Positions 45,621 through 57,583 of a stretch of DNA of 64,000 bases are shown in pieces. The position numbers were made by a program, and so were the translations under genes. This DNA comes from Flabesymbios commensalis (taxonomy: Eukaryota; Annelida; Polychaeta; Terebellida; Flabelligeridae), in assembly GCA_964017125.1 (NCBI GenBank), contig OZ024914.1, forward strand, positions 23,932,702 to 23,996,701. The letters are read 5' to 3'. Below the pieces are notes generated by a model. The model was not told the origin of the DNA. It did no database searches and saw nothing but the letters and a program-made list of their open reading frames with translations. Positions within the stretch are counted from its first letter, which is position 1. Every line of letters starts with the position of its first letter.

Positions 45621-45865
45621 TTAACCCTTTAACCGCCAAATTATTCAATTTGAATTTTCACTCACCTGAAATTGTGTCTCGCTGACGCGATCCACAACTT
45701 CAAGTGAGTGAAAAGTATTCAGATTTGACTAAATGGAGGTCAACTGTTTTCAAATATTGCTGATTGAAGTCACTTTTATCCTTAACATGTTTAAAAGGTG
45801 CTACTGAATGTGCTAATAAAAAATGAAAACCCGAATATATGCGACACCGGCGGTTAAAGGGTTAA
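45621..45865. mobile_element. Family C TTAA hairpin MITE (245 bp, reverse)
   Basis: TTAACCCTTTAACCGCCAAA to CGGCGGTTAAAGGGTTAA, with perfect 13-base CCCTTTAACCGCC inverted termini and intact TTAA on both sides. This copy defines the family. The counterpart at 51228 has lost its hairpin. Confidence 0.8.
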
Positions 45866-46032
45866 CAGTGAGCCCAGCTTACGTGGAGTAAGGTCCACAC
45901 CTCCATGGCTCTACTATAAAACCAGCTGTACCTTTGTCACTGAGATCAGCTGGTCCACCCCGGGTTTGTACCTATACTGGTGTAGACAGACATCTATCTC
46001 CACCAATCTATCTGATCACCAGTAAAGTAAGT
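45866..46032 (+). promoter_or_regulatory. TATA-box promoter and short first exon (Y copy 1)
   Basis: CTATAAAAC at 45914-45922 is followed, about 20-25 bases on, by an initiator-like TCACTGA. Two CAGCTG E-boxes lie in inverted positions (CCAGCTG and CAGCTGG) around it. A strong donor GTAAGT at 46027 would end a non-coding exon of about 90 bases. The same arrangement is kept at 51362-51539. This is a real-looking core promoter, but no downstream coding exon in this unit reads cleanly, so it may drive a dead gene or a non-coding RNA. Confidence 0.45.
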
Positions 46033-46362
46033 GACCAGATTTGTGAGTGTGTTGCCTCAATATATGATACATATTTCCTCTTTTAAATGTATATATTTAA
46101 ATGCATAAGTATCAGATTATCCCTTTGTTTATACTTTTAAGCCCAAAGTAGCGTACCCAGCGGTATTAGTTAACCTTTTATATTGCCATTATTACGATGT
46201 TACATTCACCATCACGTATTTCTCAAATGGATACATTTATATTTTGTTGCGTTTGGAATACAAACATGTAGCATATTATCGTTGTGGCTGCTACGTTCTA
46301 TAATAGAGCAATTTAGATAATACCGAGTTAAAAGTATTAATTAATCAACTACGCAACCTACC

Positions 46363-46497
46363 GTATGGCGGTATCTAGTGTTGTTATCTGCCACTCATTA
46401 GAGCCACCCGGGGACGAAACGAGATGGTCTTTACCATCTTCATCAACATGATCAATGTTATAGCACTTTTTAGTAGCCCTACTTTTTCTGGATACTA
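46363..46497 (+). pseudogene. Signal-peptide exon remnant (Y copy 1)
   Basis: ATGGCGGTATCTAGTGTTGT aligns with the open exon at 59655 but has one extra base after codon 3 and lacks about 15 bases in the middle. The frame therefore changes and stops early. The donor-like CTAGTAAAC end is kept. Copy 2 has the same defects at about 51862, so they predate the Y1/Y2 split. Confidence 0.4.
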
Positions 46498-47007
46498 GTA
46501 AACGAAATAAGCATAATAAGCATAAAAATAGATATGATCTCAAATATTCCACCCCCCCCCCCCCCCTCCCATCGAACAATGTTGGTCCATCGTCTGCGAT
46601 CAACACACAGGGTGGATGCTTCTCAAAGTAAAAGCTGTCCTGAGAATCATTGCAGGAAAGGTTTGAACATTAAACATGAAAATATCGTTGATGTTTTTCT
46701 ATTTTACAAACAAAAAACTACCCTGGTTACGGTTTATGAGATTTATTTGATTAATCTAATTTTGATAAAACACACTTACCTTCGATGTCATTTTTAAGAC
46801 TTTGATGTATAAAAACCCTGAAAGATAATAATAATAAAATTATGTCATTTTCAGAGTTATTTGATTACCTTGTTTTTTATACTTCGATATATTTTGAAGT
46901 CGTTCGTCGGACCACCGTCAACATGCACGTAGTTTTCTAACTCATATCTGGGGCCTCTGAGATTGATGTCTCATATAATTGCACTTTGTTCACTTCGTTT
47001 TTGTGTA

Positions 47008-47160
47008 GGCGTTTCCTAGATGTATGAAGGGATAATGTGGATTCCTGCAGATTTACCCGTGGGTAGTAATGCGGCATATACCCATGAAAACCCACAATGA
47101 TATGGGTCCGAAAATACAAGTACTTCAGTTAGGCCTGGGGCTCATTTCACTAAAAATCTT
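47008..47160 (+). pseudogene. Exon-like block with LPVGSN motif (Y copy 1, first of two)
   Basis: A pyrimidine-rich acceptor (TTCGTTTTTGTGTAG) precedes GCGTTTCCTAGATGTATG. In phase 1 the block reads VS, a stop, then MYEGI and LPVGSNAAYT. Counterparts are at 52495 and 60396. The stop is shared by all three. No family was recognised. Confidence 0.3.
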
Positions 47161-50040
47161 AACTATCTCTTTCTAATGGAAATAAGAGACAGTTATGATA
47201 AAACCAAAATTAATATGTTTAGTTAAATGGACCCCTGAAGTGTTAGTTTATGGTCTCGTGGAGACGGGTGTTGGCACTCGGAGAAGTAGGTATTGATTAC
47301 ACTGGGGGTTATTCCCTTGCCAAGTGTGTAGCTCAGCGTACTGCAGCTGCTCTCCGCTCCATGCTCCCGCTTGGTGTGAGGTGTGGGAATTTCTAGACTG
47401 GCAAGTGAGCATTGTTCAGAACTTTTACGTGAATGCCTTCTGGAAAGTCATGTTATCCATCGCCATTGCTTCACTGGAGGCATGTCTGAATTAAAAGAAT
47501 GGATGACTGCTTTTCCAAATGCTGCGTTTGGGTTCACTGTCACAATCCTTCAGCAAATAAGTCTATACATTTAATTGGATATTCCTGGAGCCGACTAGCA
47601 CATGTTTTATAACCTGTGTATGTATACAATTCAGTTTTAAATAACATGTTATAACACGTCGGAAGCCTATATGCTGCCTAACGCAAGTTTTGAGAAAAGA
47701 CTGTGTACATGTCCATTGCACCTATACATTTTAATGAATAATCCTGAGGTTAACCAATTTTGCTTGAGATTCCATTTGACTTTTCTATGAATTCAATGAT
47801 TTTTTCCATCCGTATTTTTTCTCGTGTAAACAATGTAGGCCTACTCAACATTTTGTATCACTCTGAAATTTCCACCATCCATGTATTTCGCTGATGTATT
47901 TCGCTGTATAAGTTTCAATATGAATGAACATTAGTCGAATTGGGTCACAGCAGTTATTTTTTAATATGAAAAACCGCCAATTATACGTATATGCTCATAT
48001 TCAAGTGTAAGACAATATGAGTCAAGATTTGGATTTTTACAACAGACAAATAGCATGTCTTCTTTTATAATATGTTTGGCTATGAAGTGTATATATATCT
48101 GTAAACAGACTTCAAATTTCAGATAATTTGAGTATACATTATGACAATTATATACATCAAAGTTGAAATTTTGATTGATTTGTGTGACCTTTTACCCCAT
48201 GTATTTGTGTTATATTTTGTATATATCATTTTTTTGCAATATAATGTATATATTAGTAATCCGGATTTAATTTCCAACAATTTGAGTATAAATATGACTA
48301 TATAACAAAGATTCAATTTTTATTGATTTTTATGACCTTTGACCACATCCTGGGGTCAATTCACCATCTGCCGTTGTTTATGTCCAGACAATATATTATC
48401 AAATTTTAAAGTCAAGCATGCTGGATCTCGACAGTCCTACTCAACCTTAGCTAGCTCCTGTAGTAATATTGTAGATAAAAAATAATTGGAAATTTAAGGA
48501 TTTGGCGGCCATCTTGGACGCCACCTGGAAAATTATACTTTTTGCATGGTCAGATTTTGGTAAACTTTTGATATGTTATTAAGCACACCTGATACTGCAA
48601 TAAACCGTTGAGAAACCTTTTGTGGAAATTTCAAACCATATATGCAGCCTACTATTGTGAGTATAAACCCACAATAACATGTGCTGCATATCGCACTTTT
48701 AGTTTATTTTTCCTATAATGCTTTGCTCACTCTGGGGGGGGGGGGGGAGGTATCATTTGTCAAATCGTCATTTTGAGCAAATCACACCCAATACCGTGAT
48801 ATATACTGCTCTTAATTCATATGATTGATCTGCCTATGAATTATGCAATAATTACACGACGGATCACAACTCAAACACGGGTCTGGCCTCAATGACATTT
48901 TATCGAACCTTATCAAATATTATGTAATACAATATAAAATGTATCAACTGTTACATAAGGATAATATCACATCATTGAGAGCAGCCAAGTGCTGCGAGCG
49001 GCCAAGAGCGGAATGTCATTATAACTGATGTTGTGATAACATGATATATATTGAGCCTAAACTGGCGAGTAACATATAAAAATAAAGATTATATTGACAA
49101 AAATACTCCTCTTAATTCATATGAATTAGGAAGCAAATTCATAGGAAGCAAATTAATTCCACTGATTTTGTTTTATTTACACAGTTGCCATTTAGACTGG
49201 TCGGATTTTCTAAAAAGGTGACCTGAAAGTGGTGTTGGATGCATTTTTGAATAAAAGCTGGTAACCAAAATTTAACGAACAAATTGAATTTTCAAAGGTT
49301 TACCACATCGGTGTGCGTAATGTATGGTTTTCAGATGATTTGGGGTCAATAATTCTACTTTTTCCAGATAATTTACCTATATTTCACCCAAAAATCCACG
49401 ATGGCCGCCATTTGAGGTATTTCTGAAAACGAATCTTGTTTCACCAATTAGATATGTGTACTTTATGGTTTATATGTGATTTTGGCTCCACAAATATATT
49501 TATTGTATCTTGTAGATAATTTGACCAATAAGTCACACAGAAATCCAAGATGGCCGCCGTTGTTTAGTTATGAAAAAATGTAAACTGCAAGCTGGTAATA
49601 ATTGTAGCCAAAATTGTTTATACATTTTTAGAAGTGAAATATTATTATTTACTTTTTTAATTTTTCGGGGCAGACAAAATTCAAGATGGTCGCCACTCTT
49701 CGAAAGAAAAAAATATAGTTTGGGGAGTAATCATATCATGCTTATTGTCATATATTATAGTATAGCGATTTCTGTGCTACAACATGTAGACAAACTAAAG
49801 GATTGTTTGTGCCACTTTCGTGATCAAATGTGTGGGCATTTTCGTATTCAGCACACCCAAATTATGTTAGAAAATGTGGTTACCAAATTTTTCTCAAAAA
49901 TGCACCCAAAACTGCGATTTTTTGAAACATTTCCCTAGTCTAATTTTTTGATGGTCTTTGCTTTTAAGCCCACGTCTTTTTTTCACCTCATGTGGGAGCC
50001 TCTACGAGTAATGTATCACCAATTGCACTTTGTTTTTATG

Positions 50041-50318
50041 TAGGCGCTTCCTCGATGCACAAAGGAATCACCGTATATTTACCCGTGGGTAGTAGTAAAT
50101 CAGCTCAGACATTCGGGATTTATAACCACAAAACCAAAAAACCCACAGCAATGGGGAAAATATCATGGACTGAAAAATACATTGAATTGAATCAATACGC
50201 TACAGCAGAAATGCATAACACAAAAATATTATACATTTCTTATTACATACAAGTGTATATCTCTGAATACTGCAGGATGGTGTGGGACAACGTTAAACCA
50301 TCATTTGTTGAACAATGA
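50041..50318 (+). pseudogene. Exon-like block with ASSMHKGITVYLPVGSS (Y copy 1, second of two)
   Basis: A GTAG acceptor at 50040 opens a phase-1 frame that runs 90 codons to a stop at 50316, passing ASSMHKGITVYLPVGSS then KISWTEKYIELNQY. It is a diverged duplicate of the 47008 block. Its Y2 counterpart at 56554 has stops inside. The start of the block is best conserved across all copies, as an exon would be. Function unknown; it may be only a repeat. Confidence 0.3.
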
Positions 50319-50323
50319 TTTAC

Positions 50324-50628
50324 TTAACTCTTACAGCGCGGGGATCGAATTTAGTTGTCAGAATCTGACGTCTGTAGACGTCAGATTCTGACAAGCGGGG
50401 ATTGACTTTAGTCGTTAGAATCTGACGTCTGTAGACGTCAGATTCTGACGATTAAAGTCTATCCCCGCACTGTAAGAGTACAAATCATTCTTTTGGCCGT
50501 AGACCCACAACATAGGTATTCAAATGAATCGGAAAGAGCTGAATAAGACATTTCTGAGGGTTTCAAATTGAAGAAAACCCTTTGGTCGCCATGGTTTACA
50601 TTAAACAATTAAGCGTTTTAAGGGTTAA
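50324..50628. mobile_element. Family D TTAA MITE with doubled hairpin (Y copy 1)
   Basis: TTAACTCTTACAGCGCGGGG at left, TTTTAAGGGTTAA at right. The terminal hairpin occurs twice in tandem (GACGTCTGTAGACGTC centres at about 50369 and 50429). The Y2 copy at 56839-57142 has the same doubling. Confidence 0.7.
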
Positions 50629-50821
50629 CCAGTGTTAACCCTTTGTCCACTAAGTTCCTTAATTTATATTTTCACCCATTTAAAGTTGTGCTCGCTATCG
50701 CATTAATTCAATATCAAACCTTTGAAAATCTTGTCATATCAATAACAGTGATTTTTTTCTCAGCTAATAAAAATGATTTTAAACGGACTCGTGGTTAGCT
50801 CAAAAATGATTATTTCTTTGA

Positions 50822-51070
50822 TTAACTCTTTAAGCCGCACGATGCATCCAAGCATCATTTTGCATCTCTGAAGGATCACTTAATTCCATAAGACCTAGGG
50901 GATTTAGAACTAAAATTTTCATGGAAATGTTTTAATAATAACAATATTTTTTTTCGTTTGCCACCCACATCACGTCATCTTCATCCACTGCAAGTCGAGA
51001 ATTGCGACAGCAATTCGCGGCTTGTAGTGGATGAAGATGACAATGGTAAATTCAGGTTTGAAAGGGTTAA
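50822..51070. mobile_element. Family E TTAA MITE (Y copy 1)
   Basis: TTAACTCTTTAAGCCGCACG at left, TTTGAAAGGGTTAA at right, hairpin CATCCACTGCAAGTCGAGAA / CGGCTTGTAGTGGATG. The right TTAA is shared with the start of the next X segment. Confidence 0.7.
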
Positions 51071-51220
51071 CCGCCGGTCACGAGTATTCTTTTTTTTCTT
51101 ATTCTTACTAACACAATAAATACCAGCTGTCAAGCATGTTGGAGATAAAACGTGACACCAAGCAGCAACACGTCAAAATCGTTGACCTATTTTTTCAAAT
51201 CTGTATAATTTTCACCGCCA
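51064..51220 (+). repeat. X segment copy 2, deleted to a 157-bp stub
   Basis: TTAACCGCCGGTCACGAGTA to TTCACCGCCA matches the first part of X (57580-57750). At 51220/51221 it jumps straight to GGAGTGATTAACCC, the end of X next to Y. About 2.7 kb of X is missing. Confidence 0.7.
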
Positions 51221-51227
51221 GGAGTGA

Positions 51228-51362
51228 TTAACCCTTTAACCGCCAAATTATTCAATTTGATTGAAGTCACTTTTATCCTTAACATGTTTAAAAGGTGCTA
51301 CTGAATGTGCTAATAAAAAATGAAAACCCGAATATATGCGACACCGGCGGTTAAAGGATTAA
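51228..51362. mobile_element. Family C MITE with internal deletion removing the hairpin
   Basis: Both TTAA ends and CCCTTTAACCGCC termini remain, but the element is 135 bases long instead of 245. The join ATTCAATTTGATTGAAGTCA shows loss of about 110 bases between short TTGA matches. Confidence 0.75.
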
Positions 51363-51539
51363 CAGTGAGCCCAGCTTACGTGGAGTAAGGTCCACACCTC
51401 CATGGCTCTACTATAAAACCAGCTGTACCTTTGTCACTGAGATCAGCTGGTCCATCCCGGGTTTGTACCTGTACTGCTGTAGACAGACCCTTATCTCCAC
51501 CAATCTATCTGATCACCAGTGAAGTAAGTGACTAGATAT
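51362..51539 (+). promoter_or_regulatory. TATA-box promoter and short first exon (Y copy 2)
   Basis: CTATAAAAC at 51411, the same E-box pair and initiator, and donor GTAAGT at 51534. All core elements match copy 1 although the flanking bases differ. Confidence 0.45.
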
Positions 51540-54500
51540 GTGAGTGTGATGCCTCAATATATGATACATATTTCCTCTTTCAAATGTATATATTTAAATG
51601 CATAAGTATCAGATTATCACTTGGTTTTATATTTTTAAGCCCAAAGTAGCGTACCCAGCGGTATTAGTTAACCTTTTATATTGCCATTATTACGATGTTA
51701 CTTTCACCTTCACGTATTTCTCAAATGGATACATTTATATTTTGTTACGTTTGGAATACAAACATGTAACATATTATCGTTGTGGCTGCTACGCTCTATA
51801 ATAGAGCAATTTAGATAATACCGAGTTAAAAGTATTAATTAATCAACTACGCAACCTACCGTATGGCGGTATCTAGTGTTGTTATCTTCCACTCATTAGA
51901 GCCACCCGGCGACGAAACAAGATGGTCTTTACCATCTTCATCAACATGATCAATGTTATAGCACTTTTTAGTAGGCCTACTTTTTCTGGATACTAGTAAA
52001 TAAAATGAGCCTAGTACATAAAAATAGATAATGATCTCAAATATTCCACCCCCCCCCCATCGAACAATGTTGGTCCATCGTCTGCGATCAACACACAGGG
52101 TGGATGCTTCTCAAATTAAAAGCTGTCCTGAGAATCATTGCAGGAAAGGTTTGAACATTAAACATGAAAATATCGTTGATGTTTTTCTATTTTACAAACA
52201 AAAAACCACCCTGGTTACGGTTTAGGAGATTCATTTGATTAATCTAATTTTGATAAAACACACTTACCTTCGATGTCATTTTTAAGACTTTGATGTATAA
52301 AAACCCTGAAAGATAATAATAATAAAATTATGTCATTTTCAGTGGTATTTGATTACCTTGTTTTTTATACTTCGATATATTTTGAAGTCGTTCGTTGGAC
52401 CACCGTCGACGTGCACGTAGTTTTCTAACTTATATCTGGGGCCTCTGAGATTGATGTCTCATATAATTGCACTTTGTTCACTTTGTTTTTATGTAGGCGT
52501 TTCCTAGATGTATGAAGGGATAATGTGGATTCCTGCACATTTACCCGTGGGTGGTAATGCGGCATATACCCATACATTGAAAAACCACATGAGTCCGAAA
52601 ATACAAGTACTTCAGTTAGGCCTGGAACTCATTTCACTAAAAAAATTAACTTTCTTTTTCTAATGGAAATAAGAGAAAGTAATGATAAAATCAAAATTAA
52701 TATTTTTAGTTAAATGGACCCATGAAGTGTTAGTTTATTGTTTCGTGGGGACAGGTGGTGGCACTCGGAGAAGTAAGTATTGATTACATATGTTACACTA
52801 GGGGTTATTCCCCTGCCGTGTGTGAAGCGTACTGAAGCGTACTGCTCTCCGCTCCATGCTCCCGCTTGCTGTGAGGTGTGGGAGTTTCTGCACTGGCAAG
52901 TGAGCATTGTTTAGAAATATTACGCGAATGCCTTTAAGAAAGTCATGTCATCCATCGCCATTGCTTTACTGGAGGCATGTCTGAATTAAAAGAATGGATG
53001 ACTGAGGCATGTCTGAATTAAAAGAATGGATGACTGTTTTTTCCAAATGCTGTGTTTGGGTTCACTGTCACAATCCTTCAACAAATAAGTCTAGATAATT
53101 TATTTGGATATTCCTGGAGCCGACTAGCACACGTTTTATAACCTGTGTATGTATACAATTCAGTTTTAAATAACATGTTATAACACATCTGAAGCCTATT
53201 TGCTGCCTAACGCAAGTTTTGAGAAAAGACTAATGTGTACATGTCCATTGAACCTATAATTTTTAATGAATAATCCTGAGGTTAGCCAATTTTGATTGAG
53301 ATTCCAGTTGACTTTTCTATGAATTTAATGATTTTTTCTATCCGTATTTTTCCTCGTGTAAACAACGGGGGCCTACTCAACTTTTTGTATCACTCTGAAA
53401 TTTCTATCATACATGTATTTCGCTGATAGCGTGTATAAGTTTCAAGATGAATGAACATTAGTCGAATTGTGTCACAGCAGTTATTTCTTTAAAAAAAAAC
53501 CCGCCAATTATACGTATATGCTTATATTCAAGTGTAAGACAATATGAGTCAAGATTTGGATTTTTACACCAAACAAATAGCATGTTTTCTTTTATAATAT
53601 GTTTGGCTATAAAGTGTATATATTTGTAAACAGCCGTAAATTTCAGACAATTTGAGTATACATAGGACAATTATATACATCAAAGTGGAAATTTGTATTG
53701 ATTTGTGTGACCTTTGACCCCATATATTTGTGTTATATTTTGTTTATATCATTTTTTGCAATATAATGTATATATTAGTAATCCGGATTTAATTTCAGAC
53801 AATTTGAGTGTAAATATGACTACATAACGAAGATTTAATTTTTATTGATTTTTATGACCTTTGACCACATCCTGGGGTCAATTGACCATCTGCCGTTTTT
53901 TATGTCCAGACTATATATTATCAAATTTTAAAGTCAAGCATAATGGATCTCGACAGTCCTACTCAGCCTTAGCTAGCTCCTGCAGTAGTATTGTGGATAA
54001 GAAATGATGTATGGAATGATTCTTATATATTCCTTAAATAATGACAGTTTGGCGGTCATTTTGGTCCGCCATCTTGGATTTCACAACTTATATTTTGGCT
54101 GTGGTGTGTGTGACGTACACTATGTACCATATTAGACCCAAAACAAGTGACAATGCATCAAAATGATTCAGTTCGGATGATTAATGGGCAATTAACTGGA
54201 ATTTTAAGGATTTGGCGGCCATCCTGGGCGCCACCTGGGAAATAATACTTTTTGCATGGTCAGATTTTGGTAAACTTTTGATATGTTATTAAGCACACCT
54301 GATACTGCAATAAACCGTTAAGAAACCTTTTGTGGCGGTTTTTTCAGGGTCAAGCCATTATGCAGCCTACTATTGTGAGTATAAACCCACAATAACATGT
54401 GCTGCATATTGTACTTTTAGTTTATTTTTCCTATAATGCTTTGCTCACTCTGGGGGGGGGGGGGGGGAGGTATCATTTGTCAAATCGTCATTTTGAGCAA

Positions 54501-55150
54501 ATCACATCCAATACCGTGATATATATTGAGCCTAACCCGGCGAGTAACACATTAAAACAAAGCCTATATAGCCAAAAATACTGCTCTTAATTCATATGAT
54601 TGATCTGCCTGTGAATTATGCAAAAATTTTCACGCCGGATCACAACTCAAACACGGGTTTGGCCTACAATGACATTTTATTGAACCTTATCAAATATTAT
54701 GTAATACATTATAAAATGTATCAACTGTCGCATAAGGATAATATCACATCATTGAGAGCTGCCAAGTGCTGCGAGCGGCCAAGGGCGGAATGTCATTATA
54801 ACTAATGTTATGATAACATGATATATATTGAGCCTAAACCGGCGAGTAACATATTAAAATAAAACCTATATTGACAAAAATACTGCTCTTAATTCATATG
54901 ATTTATCTGCCTGTGAATTATGCAATAATTATAAAAGTATAAATTAAAGCATTCAATTATAATTATGGAAACAAGTGAATACTAATTCTGATGCATGCAC
55001 TTTGTAAAATGTTCTACCATTGCAAAGTAAAGAGAAGTAGCTTATCAACGACATTGCTGAATTAATGGTAAAGCAGACCAATAAAACAAATGCTATTAAA
55101 CAATCAACTTGGATATGTGGAGACATTTATCTGTGAACAAGATAAGCTGC

Positions 55151-55214
55151 ACCAAAGGTGGATCAATGCTTGTCTAACGTCTACGACGTTAGACAAGCAT
55201 TGTTCCACCTTTGA
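55151..55214. repeat. Palindrome, Family A relative
   Basis: ACCAAAGGTGGATCAATGCT pairs with AGCATTGTTCCACCTTTG around TAACGTCTACGACGTTA. It is unique to Y copy 2. Confidence 0.6.
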
Positions 55215-55489
55215 CTTAATGATCTATTGTCGCTGTTACACTACACGGGGATACACGGGCGTAATTTGTTATGTGTTATATCAACAGATGAATGCGAGGC
55301 TGAATCAGCACCAGTTTGTTCCATTATTTGAACAAAAATGACTTAATATATAATAATTCCGGCACCTCCATTCTACTCTGTCAATAGAGCTGTAGTTTTC
55401 AGCAATGTTCGGTAACAAGGATCGGTTGTTTCTGTATAATTGTTTTTTGGCAGTGTTTCATGAATGAATCCTTTACTGTATGTCCTTGA

Positions 55490-55590
55490 AATTGAAGCGG
55501 TGGCCCTGGTGTAGTGGTTACGTTGAATGCCTGACAAGCCGTAGCTGGCGTGGTCACCGGTCACAGACACGGATATCCAGCGCCTTTAAT
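55490..55590 (+). mobile_element. tRNA-like SINE head
   Basis: An A-box-like CTGGTGTAGTGGTTACGTTG is followed about 45 bases on by a weak B-box region (GTGGTCACCGGTCACAGACA). There is no clear 3' tail. It is present in Y2 but not Y1. Confidence 0.4.
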
Positions 55591-56838
55591 GTTCAACCAC
55601 ATTCAGGAAGCAAATTAATTACATCACTGATTTTGTTTTTTTTAAAAAGATGACCTGGAAGTGGTGCTAGATGCATTTTTGAGTAGAAGCTGGTATTCAC
55701 CGTTTTTACCACAATTTGGATGATATGCTGAATCCGAAAAAAACGTTGTTATCGAGCTCAATTTTGCGTCTTTCTTTGTGAAAAACGCAATTCAAAATGG
55801 CCAGCAAAATTTAACGAACAAATTGAATTTTCAAAGGTTTACCACATCGGTGTGCGTAATGTATGGTTTTCAGATGATTTGGGGTCAAGACATCTACTTT
55901 TTTAATTTAATTTTACCTATATTTTACCCAAAAATCCACGATGGCCGCCATTTGAGGTATTTCTGAAAGCGAATCTTGTTTCACCAATTAGATATGTGTA
56001 CTTTATGGTTTCTAAGTGATTTTGGCTCCACAAATTTACTTATTGTATCTTGTAGATAATTTGACCAATAATTCACACAGAAATCCAAGATGGTCGCCGT
56101 TGTTTTGTTATGAAAAAATGTAAACTGCAAGCTGGTAATAATTGTACCCAAAATTGTTTATAATTTTCTAGGAGTGAAATATTTTTCTTTACTTTTTAAA
56201 TTTTTCGAGGCAGACAAATTTCAAGATGGTCGCCACTCTTCGAAAGAATTTTTTTAGTTTGGGGAGTAATCATATCATGCTTATATTCATATATTATAGT
56301 ATAGCGATTTATGTGGTACTGATCACTTTCGTGATCATATGTGTGGGCATTTTCGTATTCAGCACACCCAAATTATGTTAGAAAATGTGGTTACCAAATT
56401 GTTCTCATAAATGCACACAAAACTTCGATTTTTTCAAACATCTCCCTAGTCTAATTATTTGATGGCCTTGGCTTTTTAGCCCACGTCTTTTTTTCACCTC
56501 ATGTGGGAGCCTCTACCAGTAATGTATCAGCAATTGTACTTTGTTTTTATGTAGGCGCTTCCTCGATGTACAAATGAATCACCGTATATTTACCCGTGGG
56601 TAGAAGTAAATAAACTCGGGACATTCGGGATTTATAACCACAGAACCTAAAACCCACAGAAATGGGAAAAATATCATGGACTGAAAATTACATTGAATTG
56701 AATTAATCTATACGCTACATCAGAAATGCATAATACAATAATATTATACATTTCTGATTACTTACAAGTGTATACCTCTGAATACTGCAGGATGGTGTAG
56801 GACAACGTGAAGCTATAATTTGTTGAACAATGATTGAC

Positions 56839-57142
56839 TTAACTCTTACAGCGCGGGGATCGACTTTAGTCGTCAGTATCTGACGTCTGTAGACGTCAGA
56901 TTCTGACAAGCCGGGGTCGACTTTAGTCGTCAGAATCTGACGTCTTTAGACGTCAGATTCTGACGCCTAAAGTCTATCCCCGCACTGTAAGAGTACAAAT
57001 CTTTCTAATGACCGTAGACCCATAACATAGGTATTCAAATGAATCGGAAAGAGCTGAATGAGACATTTAGAATGGTTTCAAATTAAAAAAACCCTTTGGT
57101 CGCCATGGTTTACATTAAACAATTGAGCGTTTTAAGGGTTAA
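56839..57142. mobile_element. Family D TTAA MITE with doubled hairpin (Y copy 2)
   Basis: Same structure as the copy at 50324: two GACGTC-centred hairpins, TTAA at both ends. Confidence 0.7.
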
Positions 57143-57334
57143 CCAGTGTTAACCCTTTGTCCACTAAGTTCCTCAATTTATATTTTCACCCATTTAAAGT
57201 TGTGCTCGCTATCGCATTAATTCAATATCAAACCTTTGAAAATCTTGTCATATCAATAACAGTGATTTTTTCTCAGCTAATAAAAATAATTTTAAACGGA
57301 CTCGTGGTTAGCTCCAAAATGATTATTTCTTTGA

Positions 57335-57583
57335 TTAACTCTTTAAGCCGCACGATGCATCCAAGCATCATTTTGCATCTCTGAAGTATCACTTAATTCC
57401 ATAAGACCTAGGGGATTTAGAACTAAAATTTTCATGGAAATGTTTCAATAATAACAGTATTTTTTTTTGTTTGCCACCCACATCACGTCATCTTCATCCA
57501 CTGCAAGTCGAGAATTGCGACAGCAATTCGCGGCTTGTAGTGGATGAAGATGACAATGGTAAATTCAGGTTTGAAAGGGTTAA
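57335..57583. mobile_element. Family E TTAA MITE (Y copy 2)
   Basis: Nearly identical to 50822-51070, with the same ends and hairpin. Its right TTAA begins X copy 3. Confidence 0.7.

Larger units (their letters stand above)
45621..51063 (+). repeat. Segmental duplication, Y segment copy 1
   Basis: About 5.4 kb collinear with 51221-57579. Matching runs include AGCCCAGCTTACGTGGAGTA, CGTATGGCGGTATCTAGTGT, TTACCCGTGGGTAGTAATGC, CAGCCAAGTGCTGCGAGCGG and CACGTCATCTTCATCCACTG. By eye identity is roughly 90-95%. It contains a TATA promoter-like block, signal-peptide-exon remains (46363), two related exon-like blocks (47008, 50041) and GGCCGCC repeats. Poly-C and poly-G runs at 46551 and 48736 differ in length between copies. 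Confidence 0.85.
51221..57579 (+). repeat. Segmental duplication, Y segment copy 2
   Basis: Collinear with 45615-51063 but about 0.9 kb longer. The extra includes a block around 54000-54190 (TTGGCGGTCATTTTGGTCC), a second copy of the AATACTGCTCTTAATTCATA unit, and a SINE-head-bearing stretch at 55380-55610 with a palindrome at 55151. The first-exon and signal-peptide blocks are at 51406-51539 and 51862-51990. Frames are no better preserved than in Y1. Confidence 0.8.

Noticed and set aside
49570-49938. 122-codon + frame
   Set aside because: Lies in GGCCGCC-type repeats, is broken in the duplicate near 56110, and shows no domain.
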